From an uncultured Leucothrix sp. (GTDB taxonomy: Bacteria; Pseudomonadota; Gammaproteobacteria; Thiotrichales; Thiotrichaceae): 5,241 nucleotides of DNA. The DNA is taken from assembly GCA_938004025.1 (NCBI GenBank), contig CALKXC010000373.1:1-5241 (forward strand). The letters run 5' to 3'. Both the position numbers and the translations under genes were made by a program. Under the pieces are notes generated by a model. The model was not told the origin of the DNA, searched no databases, and was given only the letters and a program-made list of their open reading frames with translations. Of this stretch, positions 1 through 5,241 are shown one piece after another. Numbering within the stretch: position 1 is the first letter of the stretch; each line of letters starts with the position of its first letter.

Positions 1-450
1 TATGCGCGATGTAAACCACGTGATCAGTTAGTGGCATGGTTGAATCATCTTATTATGCTCAATGATGATGTTTCAGCCCAAAGGACAGATGTTACGTATT
101 TAATGCAAATGGATGAATTTGCTAAGTTTACAGCCGTTGAAAATGCAAACAAAAGGCTGCTCGATATGTTGGATATTTACCGAGCTGCGCAAACTTCATT
201 GAGTCATTTCATTTTGCCTGCGGCATTTTCGTGGGCTGAATTTAATCTAAAACCATCAAATCGTTCTAAAAAAACGCCTCAACAAATAGCCTTAGATGCC
301 TTAAATAAAGACTTGGCTTATGACAGTTACTGGCAATTAATTTATCGAAATGCAAGTGTCGAAACTGTTTTTGAAACGGAGAGCTTTCAGGAGGCTATAT
401 CATTGATAGTAGAGCCTTTACTCGAAAATAAACAGGCTATAATCTATTGA
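1..450 (+). CDS. recC: RecC (exodeoxyribonuclease V gamma subunit), C-terminal part, 5' end outside window
   Basis: The frame is open from the first base, so this is the last 149 residues of a longer protein rather than a short gene starting at the in-frame GTG at 31. RecC is the non-catalytic subunit of RecBCD, which processes double-strand breaks and scans for Chi; the full protein is usually about 1,100 residues. Features seen that fit the RecC C-terminal domain (an inactivated nuclease-like fold) are an opening KPRDQLVAWLNHL segment resembling the usual K-x-R-x-x-L-x-x-W-L-x-H-L, a middle LPAAFSWAEF segment, and a closing D-S-Y-W-Q-L-I-Y-R block followed by a PLLE motif near the end. The stop is TGA at 448-450. 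No recB or recD follows; ibpA comes next, so recC is the last gene of its unit here. The assignment rests on remembered family pattern, without alignment. Confidence 0.82.
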   Translation, partial: YARCKPRDQLVAWLNHLIMLNDDVSAQRTDVTYLMQMDEFAKFTAVENANKRLLDMLDIYRAAQTSLSHFILPAAFSWAEFNLKPSNRSKKTPQQIALDALNKDLAYDSYWQLIYRNASVETVFETESFQEAISLIVEPLLENKQAIIY

Positions 451-524
451 TTAATTTTCTCGATAAAGATTAATGCCGCCGAGCTTAAGAAGCGACTAAT
501 TTTTAAATTTTGTATTCAAACGTG

Positions 525-554
525 CTTGAAAATTTTCAGGCCGTCCTTAGATTA
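525..554 (+). promoter_or_regulatory. Candidate heat-shock (sigma32-type) promoter of ibpA, overlapping a sigma70-like one
   Basis: CTTGAA at 525-530, followed by an A at 531, exactly matches the sigma32 -35 core. After 14 bases comes CCTTAGAT (545-552), a partial match to the -10 consensus CCCCATnT. The same DNA can be read as sigma70: TTGAAA (526-531), 16-base spacer, TAGATT (548-553). Either reading predicts transcription starting near 559-561, giving a leader of about 75 bases. Placement ahead of a small heat-shock gene supports heat-inducible transcription. The -10 match is weak, so which sigma factor is used is uncertain. Confidence 0.5.
527..538. repeat. Perfect 12-base palindrome TGAAAATTTTCA over the -35 region
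   Basis: TGAAAATTTTCA is its own reverse complement and overlaps the -35 element of the ibpA promoter candidate. It could be a binding site for a dimeric regulator, or simply an AT-rich coincidence caused by the CTTGAAAA promoter core. I do not recognise it as a known operator. Confidence 0.3.
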
Positions 555-557
555 GTG

Positions 558-635
558 TTACTGGCACTTCGACTCTATGGGTGTTGAGCCGGTAAAACTC
601 ATTTAATTCGTATGGCTTCTAATGGAGAATATGTC
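558..635 (+). promoter_or_regulatory. Predicted RNA-thermometer (ROSE-like) leader of ibpA
   Basis: Two foldable elements fill the leader. The first is a long stem, TTACTGGC (558-565) with GCCGGTAA (588-595), 8 pairs including one G-U; it encloses a small hairpin, ACTC (572-575) with GGGT (579-582). The second is a hairpin at 609-633: CGTAT (609-613) pairs with ATATG (629-633), then an asymmetric internal loop GG/A, then CTTC (616-619) pairs with GGAG (624-627) around a UAAU loop. GGAG is the ribosome binding site, 8 bases before the ATG at 636, so it would be fully hidden at low temperature. Many proteobacterial ibpA-type genes carry ROSE thermometers with a terminal hairpin of this sort, in which unpaired or non-canonical G's weaken pairing to the binding site. 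The exact ROSE sequence signature is not matched perfectly, and the fold was drawn by eye without energy calculation. Confidence 0.6.
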
Positions 636-1088
636 ATGAATACAATAGATTTAACCCCACTTTACCGAAATAGCGTTGGCTTTGACCGAATGGCTGCATT
701 GTTAGATAATGCACGCAGAGCGGATTCATCTAGCCAAGGTTATCCACCTTACAATATTGAAGTGATTGAAGATAATCGATACGCAATATCCCTGGCCATT
801 GCTGGGTTTGCGGAAGAAGATTTAGATATTAAGGTTGAAAATGGTGTGCTGACTGTCCGTGGTAAAAAAGCGGAAGAAGGTGATAAAAACTATCTTCACC
901 GTGGTATTGCAAATAGATCATTCGAGCGTAAATTCAACCTCGCTGATTATATTGAGGTAACAAATGCGGACCTTGTAAATGGACTTTTAACCATCAGTTT
1001 GTTAAAAGAAATACCTGAGGCGATGAAGCCTAAGAGTATTGCGATTAATCAAGGCAAAATAGAAGATAAGGTTGTGAGAGCGGCCTGA
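636..1088 (+). CDS. ibpA: IbpA-type small heat-shock protein (Hsp20 family)
   Basis: This encodes a 150-residue ATP-independent holdase that binds misfolded proteins on aggregates and passes them to DnaK/ClpB for refolding in the cytoplasm. The protein closely follows E. coli IbpA: the N-terminal IDLTPLYRNSVGFDR pattern (residues 4-18), the GYPPYNIE entry into the alpha-crystallin domain (35-42), AIAGFAEEDL (54-63), SFERKFNL (95-102), NGLL (115-118), IPEAMKP (126-132), and a C-terminal I-x-I oligomerisation motif (I135-A-I137). The start at 636 is preferred over the in-frame ATG at 612: homologues begin at this point, and GGAG (624-627) sits at ideal distance, while an ATG at 612 would put the binding site inside the gene. 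It is monocistronic, with its own promoter and a terminator behind. Regulation is likely by heat at both transcription and translation. IbpA is the best paralogue name, but an IbpB-like role cannot be excluded. Confidence 0.93.
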   Translation: MNTIDLTPLYRNSVGFDRMAALLDNARRADSSSQGYPPYNIEVIEDNRYAISLAIAGFAEEDLDIKVENGVLTVRGKKAEEGDKNYLHRGIANRSFERKFNLADYIEVTNADLVNGLLTISLLKEIPEAMKPKSIAINQGKIEDKVVRAA

Positions 1089-1144
1089 CCCAATCTCGCA
1101 GAATAACAGTAGCCCCTAAAAGCTAGTTAAACTGCTAGGTAGAT

Positions 1145-1176
1145 AGCGTGAATTGGAAACAATTCACGCTTTTTTT
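1145..1176 (+). terminator. Strong intrinsic terminator after ibpA
   Basis: AGCGTGAATTG (1145-1155) and CAATTCACGCT (1160-1170) form a perfect 11-pair stem closed by a GAAA tetraloop (1156-1159), followed at once by six more T's (1171-1176) and then ATTT. There is no matching T-run on the opposite strand, so it works in the + direction only. It separates ibpA transcription from the hydrolase unit downstream. Confidence 0.95.
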
Positions 1177-1182
1177 ATTTCT

Positions 1183-1211
1183 TTGACACAAAAATTGACC
1201 AGTTATATAGG
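1183..1211 (+). promoter_or_regulatory. Candidate sigma70 promoter for the hydrolase / CPXCG unit
   Basis: A consensus -35 TTGACA (1183-1188) is followed after 17 bases by TATAGG (1206-1211), a 4-of-6 match to TATAAT; an overlapping TATATA at 1204-1209 would give a shorter 15-base spacer. The predicted start is near 1218, leaving a leader of about 65 bases. A short inverted repeat, ATAGG (1207-1211) and CCTAT (1222-1226), spans the start region and might be an operator, but it is too short to rely on. Confidence 0.5.
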
Positions 1212-1282
1212 TATTCATGCGCCTATTTAATCGGAGTAGTAATCTTAGTAAAAAAGAAAAAATAACTCCTTAGGAAGTCATT

Positions 1283-2284
1283 ATGGATCCAGTTTCGCAG
1301 GGCGTCTTTGGCGCTGTGTTTGCTCAAACACGAAGCCAAAAGAAAAACTTAGCCAAGGCCGCCGTTATTGGCGCACTTGCTGGTATGGCACCAGATTTAG
1401 ATATTGTTCTGCGTTCAACAGACGACCCATTGTTTGCTTTAGAGTTTCATCGGCATTTTACTCATTCTCTGATATTTATCCCTATCGGCGCGCTTATTTG
1501 TAGCATCGTATTATATTTTTTATTGGCTAAGCGTTGGGGCTTAAGCTTTGCACAAACTTATGTTTGGAGCCTTTTAGGATTCGCCACGCATGGCCTACTA
1601 GATGCCTGTACTAGCTATGGAACACAGCTGCTCTGGCCATTTACTGACTTTAGAGTCGCTTGGGATTTAATATCAATTGTCGATCCACTTGTTACTATTC
1701 CGCTTATTGCCCTTGCTGTTCTTGCCTCACGGCGTAAGGCTAGGAGATACGCTTTCCTAGCCGTGCTGTGGGTCGGACTTTATTTTGGCTTCTCTTACAC
1801 TCAGCAACAAAAAGCCTTAGCGGTGGGTTATGCGCAGGCTGAAGAGCGTGGCTTAGAGGTCATTAGGTTAGAGGCAAAACCAAGTTTTGGTAATATTCGT
1901 ATCTGGAAACTCATTTACGAGACTGAAGATAAATACCATGTTGATGCGGTAAAGGTAGGTTTTAAAGAACCGGTTTTGTGGAAAGGTGACAGCATCAATA
2001 AACTTGATATTGACCGAGATTTACCTTGGTTAGATAAGACCTCTCAGCAAGCCAAAGATATTGAACGCTTCCGCTGGTTTTCCAGTGGTTATATCGCGCT
2101 AGATAAAGACAGCCCGTATCGGGTAATGGATGTTAGATACTCATTGTTACCCCAAGAGATTAAACCGCTTTGGGGAATTGTATTATCAAATTCTGCCGAG
2201 CCCGATGAGCACATCACCTATTACAGCGAGCGTGGTGACTCAGTGGCAGCGATAAAGCGTATTTGGGAAATGTTGTCAAAATAG
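1283..2284 (+). CDS. Membrane-bound putative metal-dependent hydrolase, YdjM/DUF457 family (YfhP-like long form)
   Basis: This is a 333-residue inner-membrane protein. Family marks are an N-terminal DPVSQGVFGAV segment, PDLD (residues 37-40), the histidine cluster H56-R-H58-F-T-H61-S, and H103-GLL-D107 leading into YGTQLLWPF (112-120). These His and Asp residues are the expected metal ligands. Hydrophobic stretches lie at about 63-82, 92-108, 129-148 and 156-173, so the putative metal site lies at or in the membrane. The last 160 residues are polar and probably form a soluble domain, making this a long form of the family, like Bacillus YfhP, rather than the short E. coli YdjM type. AGGA at 1272-1275 is 7 bases before the ATG. 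The substrate is not established for the family, so the hydrolase label is by homology only. It is very probably cotranscribed with the CPXCG gene 12 bases downstream. Confidence 0.88.
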   Translation: MDPVSQGVFGAVFAQTRSQKKNLAKAAVIGALAGMAPDLDIVLRSTDDPLFALEFHRHFTHSLIFIPIGALICSIVLYFLLAKRWGLSFAQTYVWSLLGFATHGLLDACTSYGTQLLWPFTDFRVAWDLISIVDPLVTIPLIALAVLASRRKARRYAFLAVLWVGLYFGFSYTQQQKALAVGYAQAEERGLEVIRLEAKPSFGNIRIWKLIYETEDKYHVDAVKVGFKEPVLWKGDSINKLDIDRDLPWLDKTSQQAKDIERFRWFSSGYIALDKDSPYRVMDVRYSLLPQEIKPLWGIVLSNSAEPDEHITYYSERGDSVAAIKRIWEMLSK

Positions 2285-2296
2285 AGGAAACAACCG

Positions 2297-2488
2297 ATGG
2301 ATGAACTAGAAACAAGGGATATTGACTGCCCTTATTGTGGTGAAATCATTGAGGTTTATATTGATACTTCTGAGTTACCCCAGAAGTATATCGAGGACTG
2401 CCAAGTCTGTTGTAGGCCAATCAACTTCGATGTATCAGAAGATTACGAAGGCGATGTCATTTTGCGTATCAGTCATGAAAATGATTAG
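2297..2488 (+). CDS. CPXCG motif-containing cysteine-rich small protein (zinc-ribbon-like)
   Basis: This is a 63-residue acidic protein with two cysteine pairs: C11-P-Y-C14-G and C35-Q-V-C38, the latter with an extra C39. The spacing is that of a small zinc-binding ribbon and matches the CPXCG cysteine-rich family of unknown function found in many gammaproteobacteria. There is no signal peptide or membrane segment, so it is expected to be cytoplasmic. Its ribosome binding site AGGA (2285-2288) starts directly after the upstream stop codon, with 8 bases to the ATG, which points to translation as the second gene of an operon with the membrane hydrolase. An overlapping frame from 2322 is only a shadow. 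The role is unknown; zinc binding is inferred from the cysteines alone. Confidence 0.88.
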   Translation: MDELETRDIDCPYCGEIIEVYIDTSELPQKYIEDCQVCCRPINFDVSEDYEGDVILRISHEND

Positions 2489-2548
2489 GTCAGTCTACGC
2501 TCAAAGTTGTGCAATAATATAACTACTCTTAGTTAAATGGGTTAATCT
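2489..2548 (+). other. Short intergenic region before the GH3 gene
   Basis: These 60 bases separate the CPXCG gene from the GH3 gene. There is no hairpin followed by a T-run, so the upstream transcript may read through. TATAAC at 2518-2523 resembles a -10 element, but no good -35 is present at the right distance. TGGG at 2538-2541, 7 bases before the GTG, is the only possible ribosome binding site and is weak. I see no recognisable operator for a sugar-responsive repressor. Confidence 0.4.
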
Positions 2549-5241
2549 GTGAATAAAATAATATCAAATACTAATAAATCACACCGTTTGAAAAAACAAT
2601 TTGTAAGGCTTTTTGTTTATGCTTCGATGACAGTGTCATTGGCAGCTTGTGGGATAAACAATAAAAACCTGAGCCCAATTAAGCAGGAGAGCCTTAAAAA
2701 AACATCTCAGCAACAAACTTCACCCCTTAAGTATCATGCGGATTGGCCAAGAATAAAAAGTGCCATTCCTAAAGATGATCAGCTTGAATCGGAAGTCGCT
2801 TCAATTTTGTCTCAGATGACTTTAGAAGAAAAAGTTGGGCAGATGATTCAACCTAGCCTCGACCAAGTGACTCCAGCTGAGGCCAAGAAGTATAAACTCG
2901 GTTCTTTATTAAATGGTGGAGGGTCTTGGCCTGCCAAAAATAAAAGAGCCACCGCGGCTCAATGGGCGAGCACTGCTGATTCCTATTGGCTGGCCTTAGA
3001 TCAAGCATACAATGATCGTGGATTCAAAGTTCCGTTTATGTGGGCGACAGACGCTGTTCACGGTCATAACAACGTATTTGGCGCAACCGTGTTTCCTCAT
3101 AACATTGGGCTGGGTGCAGCAAATGATCCAGATCTTATCTACCGTATTGGCCAGGCGACCGCCAGAGAAGTGGCGGCAACAGGCTTAGATTGGACCTTTG
3201 CCCCAACAGTCGCTGTTCCTCGTGACTATCGCTGGGGCAGGGTATACGAAGGCTACTCGGAAGATCCTGAAATCGTCTATGACTATGCTGGCAAAATGGT
3301 TGATGGCTTACAAGGTGGCTCTAAAGGACTCAAAAGCGATTCGAACGTTATCTCAAACGTTAAACATTGGCTGGGTGATGGTGGAACTAAAAATGGGGTT
3401 GACCGAGGGGAAACTCATGCTTCGAAAGAAGATCTTATCAATATTCATGCAGTGGGTTATATCTCGGGTTTAGAGGCGGGTGCGCAGGTTGTTATGAGTT
3501 CTTTCAACTCTTGGCACAGTGACGAAAACTATGACCCTTATAACAAAGGTGGCTACAACAAAAAGGTCCATGGCAGTAAATACCTAATAACGGATGTTTT
3601 GAAAGGCACGATGGGTTTTGATGGCATTGTTGTGACAGACTGGAATGGTCATAACGAAATTAATGGATGTACCTCATCCAATTGCGCAGCAGCCGTAAAT
3701 GCCGGTAATGACATTTTCATGGTTACTGCCAATAAAGACTGGAAAGCCTTTTATAAGAATGTCATTGCTCAAGTGAATGATGGGACTATTTCACTGTCTA
3801 GGATTGATGATGCGGTTACTCGGATATTGAGAGTTAAGAAGCGGGCTAATCTTTGGGTAAAACCTAAGCCCTCTAGCCGTTCTTTGGCAGGAAAGCAAAG
3901 TGAATTAGGCTCAGCGGTTAATCGTGAGCTGGCTCGTGAAGCCGTTAGAAAATCTTTAGTTTTACTTAAAAACAACAGTAATGCGTTACCACTTAAGCCA
4001 AGTCAAAAAATCTATTTGACAGGCAGTGCGGCAAATAATATTGGTAAACAAACGGGTGGTTGGACATTAACCTGGCAAGGAACAAAAAACACGCTCAAGG
4101 ATTTTCCGGGCGCAACGACCCTGAAATTGGCGCTTGAGCAGCACATTGGTGCTGATAATGTCATTACCGATTTCAGCAAAGTCGATGCTAATACCATAGC
4201 GGTTGTTGCAATTGGTGAAGACCCTTACGCTGAGTTTTCAGGCGACATCAAAACGCATCAAACGCTTAACTTTGCATCGCTTAAAAAGTCTTATGCTGCC
4301 GATTTAAAAACGATTAAAGCGGCAAAAGCGGCTGGAATGACCGTTGTCACTGTCTTTTTCTCTGGTCGTCCGATGTATATTAATGAAGGAATCAATCAAT
4401 CTGACGCCTTTATAGCGGCTTGGTTGCCAGGTACTGAAGCAACAGGGATTGTTGATAATTTATATCAGCGAAATGGTGCTGACTTCACAGGGCGTTTGTC
4501 ATACAGCTGGCCTAACAAAGCGTGTTCTGCTGCGATTAACCGAAGCCCGAAACTTATTCAGGGTTACAATACTCCTGATTATGAGCAAGACATTGAGGGT
4601 GAAGACAAGCCACTGTTTGACTATGGATACGGGTTATCTTATGCAGATAAAGACGATAGAGCCGAACTTGATACGCTGACTTTAGATGAACGCAAACACG
4701 GTTGCGGTCAATCAGCTGCTGAAACTGATCCAACGGCTTTGGAAATCTATGGAAAAAAATCTGCAGATGATTTTCAACTTCGCATTTCAGGATCAAAAAA
4801 TAAATGGAAGCCTATTTCTATTCCTGCAGCTGACGAATTAATAAATCAAGGCGATGTTCAGGCTACCTCGATCAATTATCAAGGGCAGTATGATGCAGTG
4901 AATGTGAAATTCACAGGTGGAGATTTGGCTCAGGTTTATACGCAAACGAAAGACTATCAAGGCCAGAATAAGACGGCTTATGAATATGCTGATTCAACCT
5001 TACAGTTTGATATTCGTATGAAGCAATCTCCAACACAGCCTATGAAACTATCACAACATTGCGTGTGGCCATGCCATGCTGACATTGTAATTAATGATCA
5101 TCTGCCAAAAGCGGGCTCAGGGTGGAAAACAATTAAAGTCCCAGCCAAATGTTTTGTTGAAAAGGGCATGAAATATAGCGCGGTAAATACCCCTTTGTTG
5201 TTTTCATTGAAAGGAAAAGCTGAGTTTGATCTGGGTAACGT
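2549..5241 (+). CDS. GH3 family beta-glucosidase / exo-1,3/1,4-beta-glucanase, lipoprotein, 3' end outside window
   Basis: An uninterrupted frame of 897 codons runs off the window. Residues 1-33 form a lipoprotein signal (basic KKQFVR, hydrophobic LFVYASMTVS, lipobox L-A-A-C34 followed by G), predicting a lipid-anchored envelope enzyme, probably in the outer membrane because residue +2 is not Asp. A GH3 TIM-barrel spans about 73-435: MTLEEKVGQ (90-98), substrate-binding D168 in TDAVHGHNN, RWGR (228-231), KH (272-273) before the LGDGG loop, and the likely nucleophile D364 in VTDWNG. The second alpha/beta sandwich (about 460-700) carries GEDPYAE with likely acid/base E562 and ends at PLFDYGYGLSY (688-698). 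A further domain from about 720 resembles that of marine exo-beta-glucanases such as ExoP. The enzyme should release glucose from beta-glucan or cello-oligosaccharide ends. GTG at 2549 is the only start after the in-frame TAA at 2543-2545 that keeps the full frame; TTG at 2588 would give a more typical signal length but lacks a ribosome binding site. Confidence 0.9.
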   Translation, partial: MNKIISNTNKSHRLKKQFVRLFVYASMTVSLAACGINNKNLSPIKQESLKKTSQQQTSPLKYHADWPRIKSAIPKDDQLESEVASILSQMTLEEKVGQMIQPSLDQVTPAEAKKYKLGSLLNGGGSWPAKNKRATAAQWASTADSYWLALDQAYNDRGFKVPFMWATDAVHGHNNVFGATVFPHNIGLGAANDPDLIYRIGQATAREVAATGLDWTFAPTVAVPRDYRWGRVYEGYSEDPEIVYDYAGKMVDGLQGGSKGLKSDSNVISNVKHWLGDGGTKNGVDRGETHASKEDLINIHAVGYISGLEAGAQVVMSSFNSWHSDENYDPYNKGGYNKKVHGSKYLITDVLKGTMGFDGIVVTDWNGHNEINGCTSSNCAAAVNAGNDIFMVTANKDWKAFYKNVIAQVNDGTISLSRIDDAVTRILRVKKRANLWVKPKPSSRSLAGKQSELGSAVNRELAREAVRKSLVLLKNNSNALPLKPSQKIYLTGSAANNIGKQTGGWTLTWQGTKNTLKDFPGATTLKLALEQHIGADNVITDFSKVDANTIAVVAIGEDPYAEFSGDIKTHQTLNFASLKKSYAADLKTIKAAKAAGMTVVTVFFSGRPMYINEGINQSDAFIAAWLPGTEATGIVDNLYQRNGADFTGRLSYSWPNKACSAAINRSPKLIQGYNTPDYEQDIEGEDKPLFDYGYGLSYADKDDRAELDTLTLDERKHGCGQSAAETDPTALEIYGKKSADDFQLRISGSKNKWKPISIPAADELINQGDVQATSINYQGQYDAVNVKFTGGDLAQVYTQTKDYQGQNKTAYEYADSTLQFDIRMKQSPTQPMKLSQHCVWPCHADIVINDHLPKAGSGWKTIKVPAKCFVEKGMKYSAVNTPLLFSLKGKAEFDLGN

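Noticed and set aside
31..450. Independent 139-residue gene beginning at GTG 31
   Set aside because: The frame is open to the window edge and the residues before GTG continue the RecC pattern, so this is the tail of a longer gene.
451..473. AT-rich 8-pair inverted repeat right after the recC stop
   Set aside because: It has only A-T and G-U pairs and no T-run behind it, which is expected by chance in AT-rich DNA.
483..510. Possible terminator after recC: GCTT-AAG-AAGC hairpin followed by AT-rich sequence
   Set aside because: The stem has only 4 pairs with a 3-base loop, and the T-run is distant and interrupted; it is too weak to call.
612..635. Alternative ATG start adding 8 residues to IbpA
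   Set aside because: There is no ribosome binding site ahead of it, it would contain the real binding site GGAG, and IbpA homologues start at the later ATG.
1195..1226. LexA (SOS) box upstream of the YdjM-like gene, since E. coli ydjM is LexA-regulated
   Set aside because: No CTGT-N8-ACAG pattern is present in the upstream region; CAGTTATATAGGTAT only superficially resembles it.
2322..2522. Overlapping 66-codon open frame within the CPXCG gene
   Set aside because: It is a different frame of a clearly recognisable gene, with no own binding site and no family features.
3769..4197. Minus-strand open frames opposite the GH3 gene
   Set aside because: The GH3 frame on the + strand is intact with family motifs through this stretch; the antisense frames show no recognisable protein features.
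4449..4796. Short open frames on both strands (4449-4679 + and 4554-4796 -) within the GH3 gene
   Set aside because: They are shadows of the GH3 frame, which here encodes the conserved PLFDYGYGLSY end of the second domain.

Overview
The window looks like chromosomal DNA from a gammaproteobacterium, most likely a marine Alteromonadales-type organism. Three things point there: a RecC C-terminus, an IbpA-type small heat-shock protein very close to the enterobacterial family, and a cell-envelope GH3 exo-beta-glucanase of the kind found in marine polysaccharide degraders. Base composition is moderately AT-rich throughout, and no gene stands out as foreign. All genes are on the + strand. The taxonomic placement is inferred from protein character only.

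Layout: (1) positions 1-450 hold the 3' end of recC, the gamma subunit of the RecBCD recombinase/nuclease. (2) Positions 451-635 hold a regulatory region: a heat-shock-like promoter followed by a leader that can fold into an RNA-thermometer-like structure covering the ribosome binding site of ibpA. (3) Positions 636-1088 are ibpA, closed by a strong intrinsic terminator at 1145-1176. (4) A sigma70-like promoter near 1183-1211 precedes a two-gene unit: a YdjM/DUF457-type membrane-bound putative metal-dependent hydrolase (1283-2284) and a 63-residue CPXCG zinc-ribbon-like protein (2297-2488), whose ribosome binding site begins directly after the hydrolase stop codon. (5) From 2549 to the window edge runs one long open frame encoding a lipoprotein GH3 beta-glucosidase/exo-1,3/1,4-glucanase. 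It has all recognisable catalytic motifs and a cysteine-containing C-terminal domain, and is cut by the window end probably close to its natural stop.

The genes do not form one pathway. They are neighbouring housekeeping or stress genes (DNA repair, protein aggregation, membrane hydrolase) followed by a carbohydrate-scavenging enzyme. I see no mobile element, tRNA, rRNA, CRISPR array or phage gene, and no convincing novel multi-gene system. The most interesting signal is the predicted thermosensor leader of ibpA; next come the uncharacterised hydrolase/zinc-ribbon pair and the start and anchoring of the GH3 lipoprotein.
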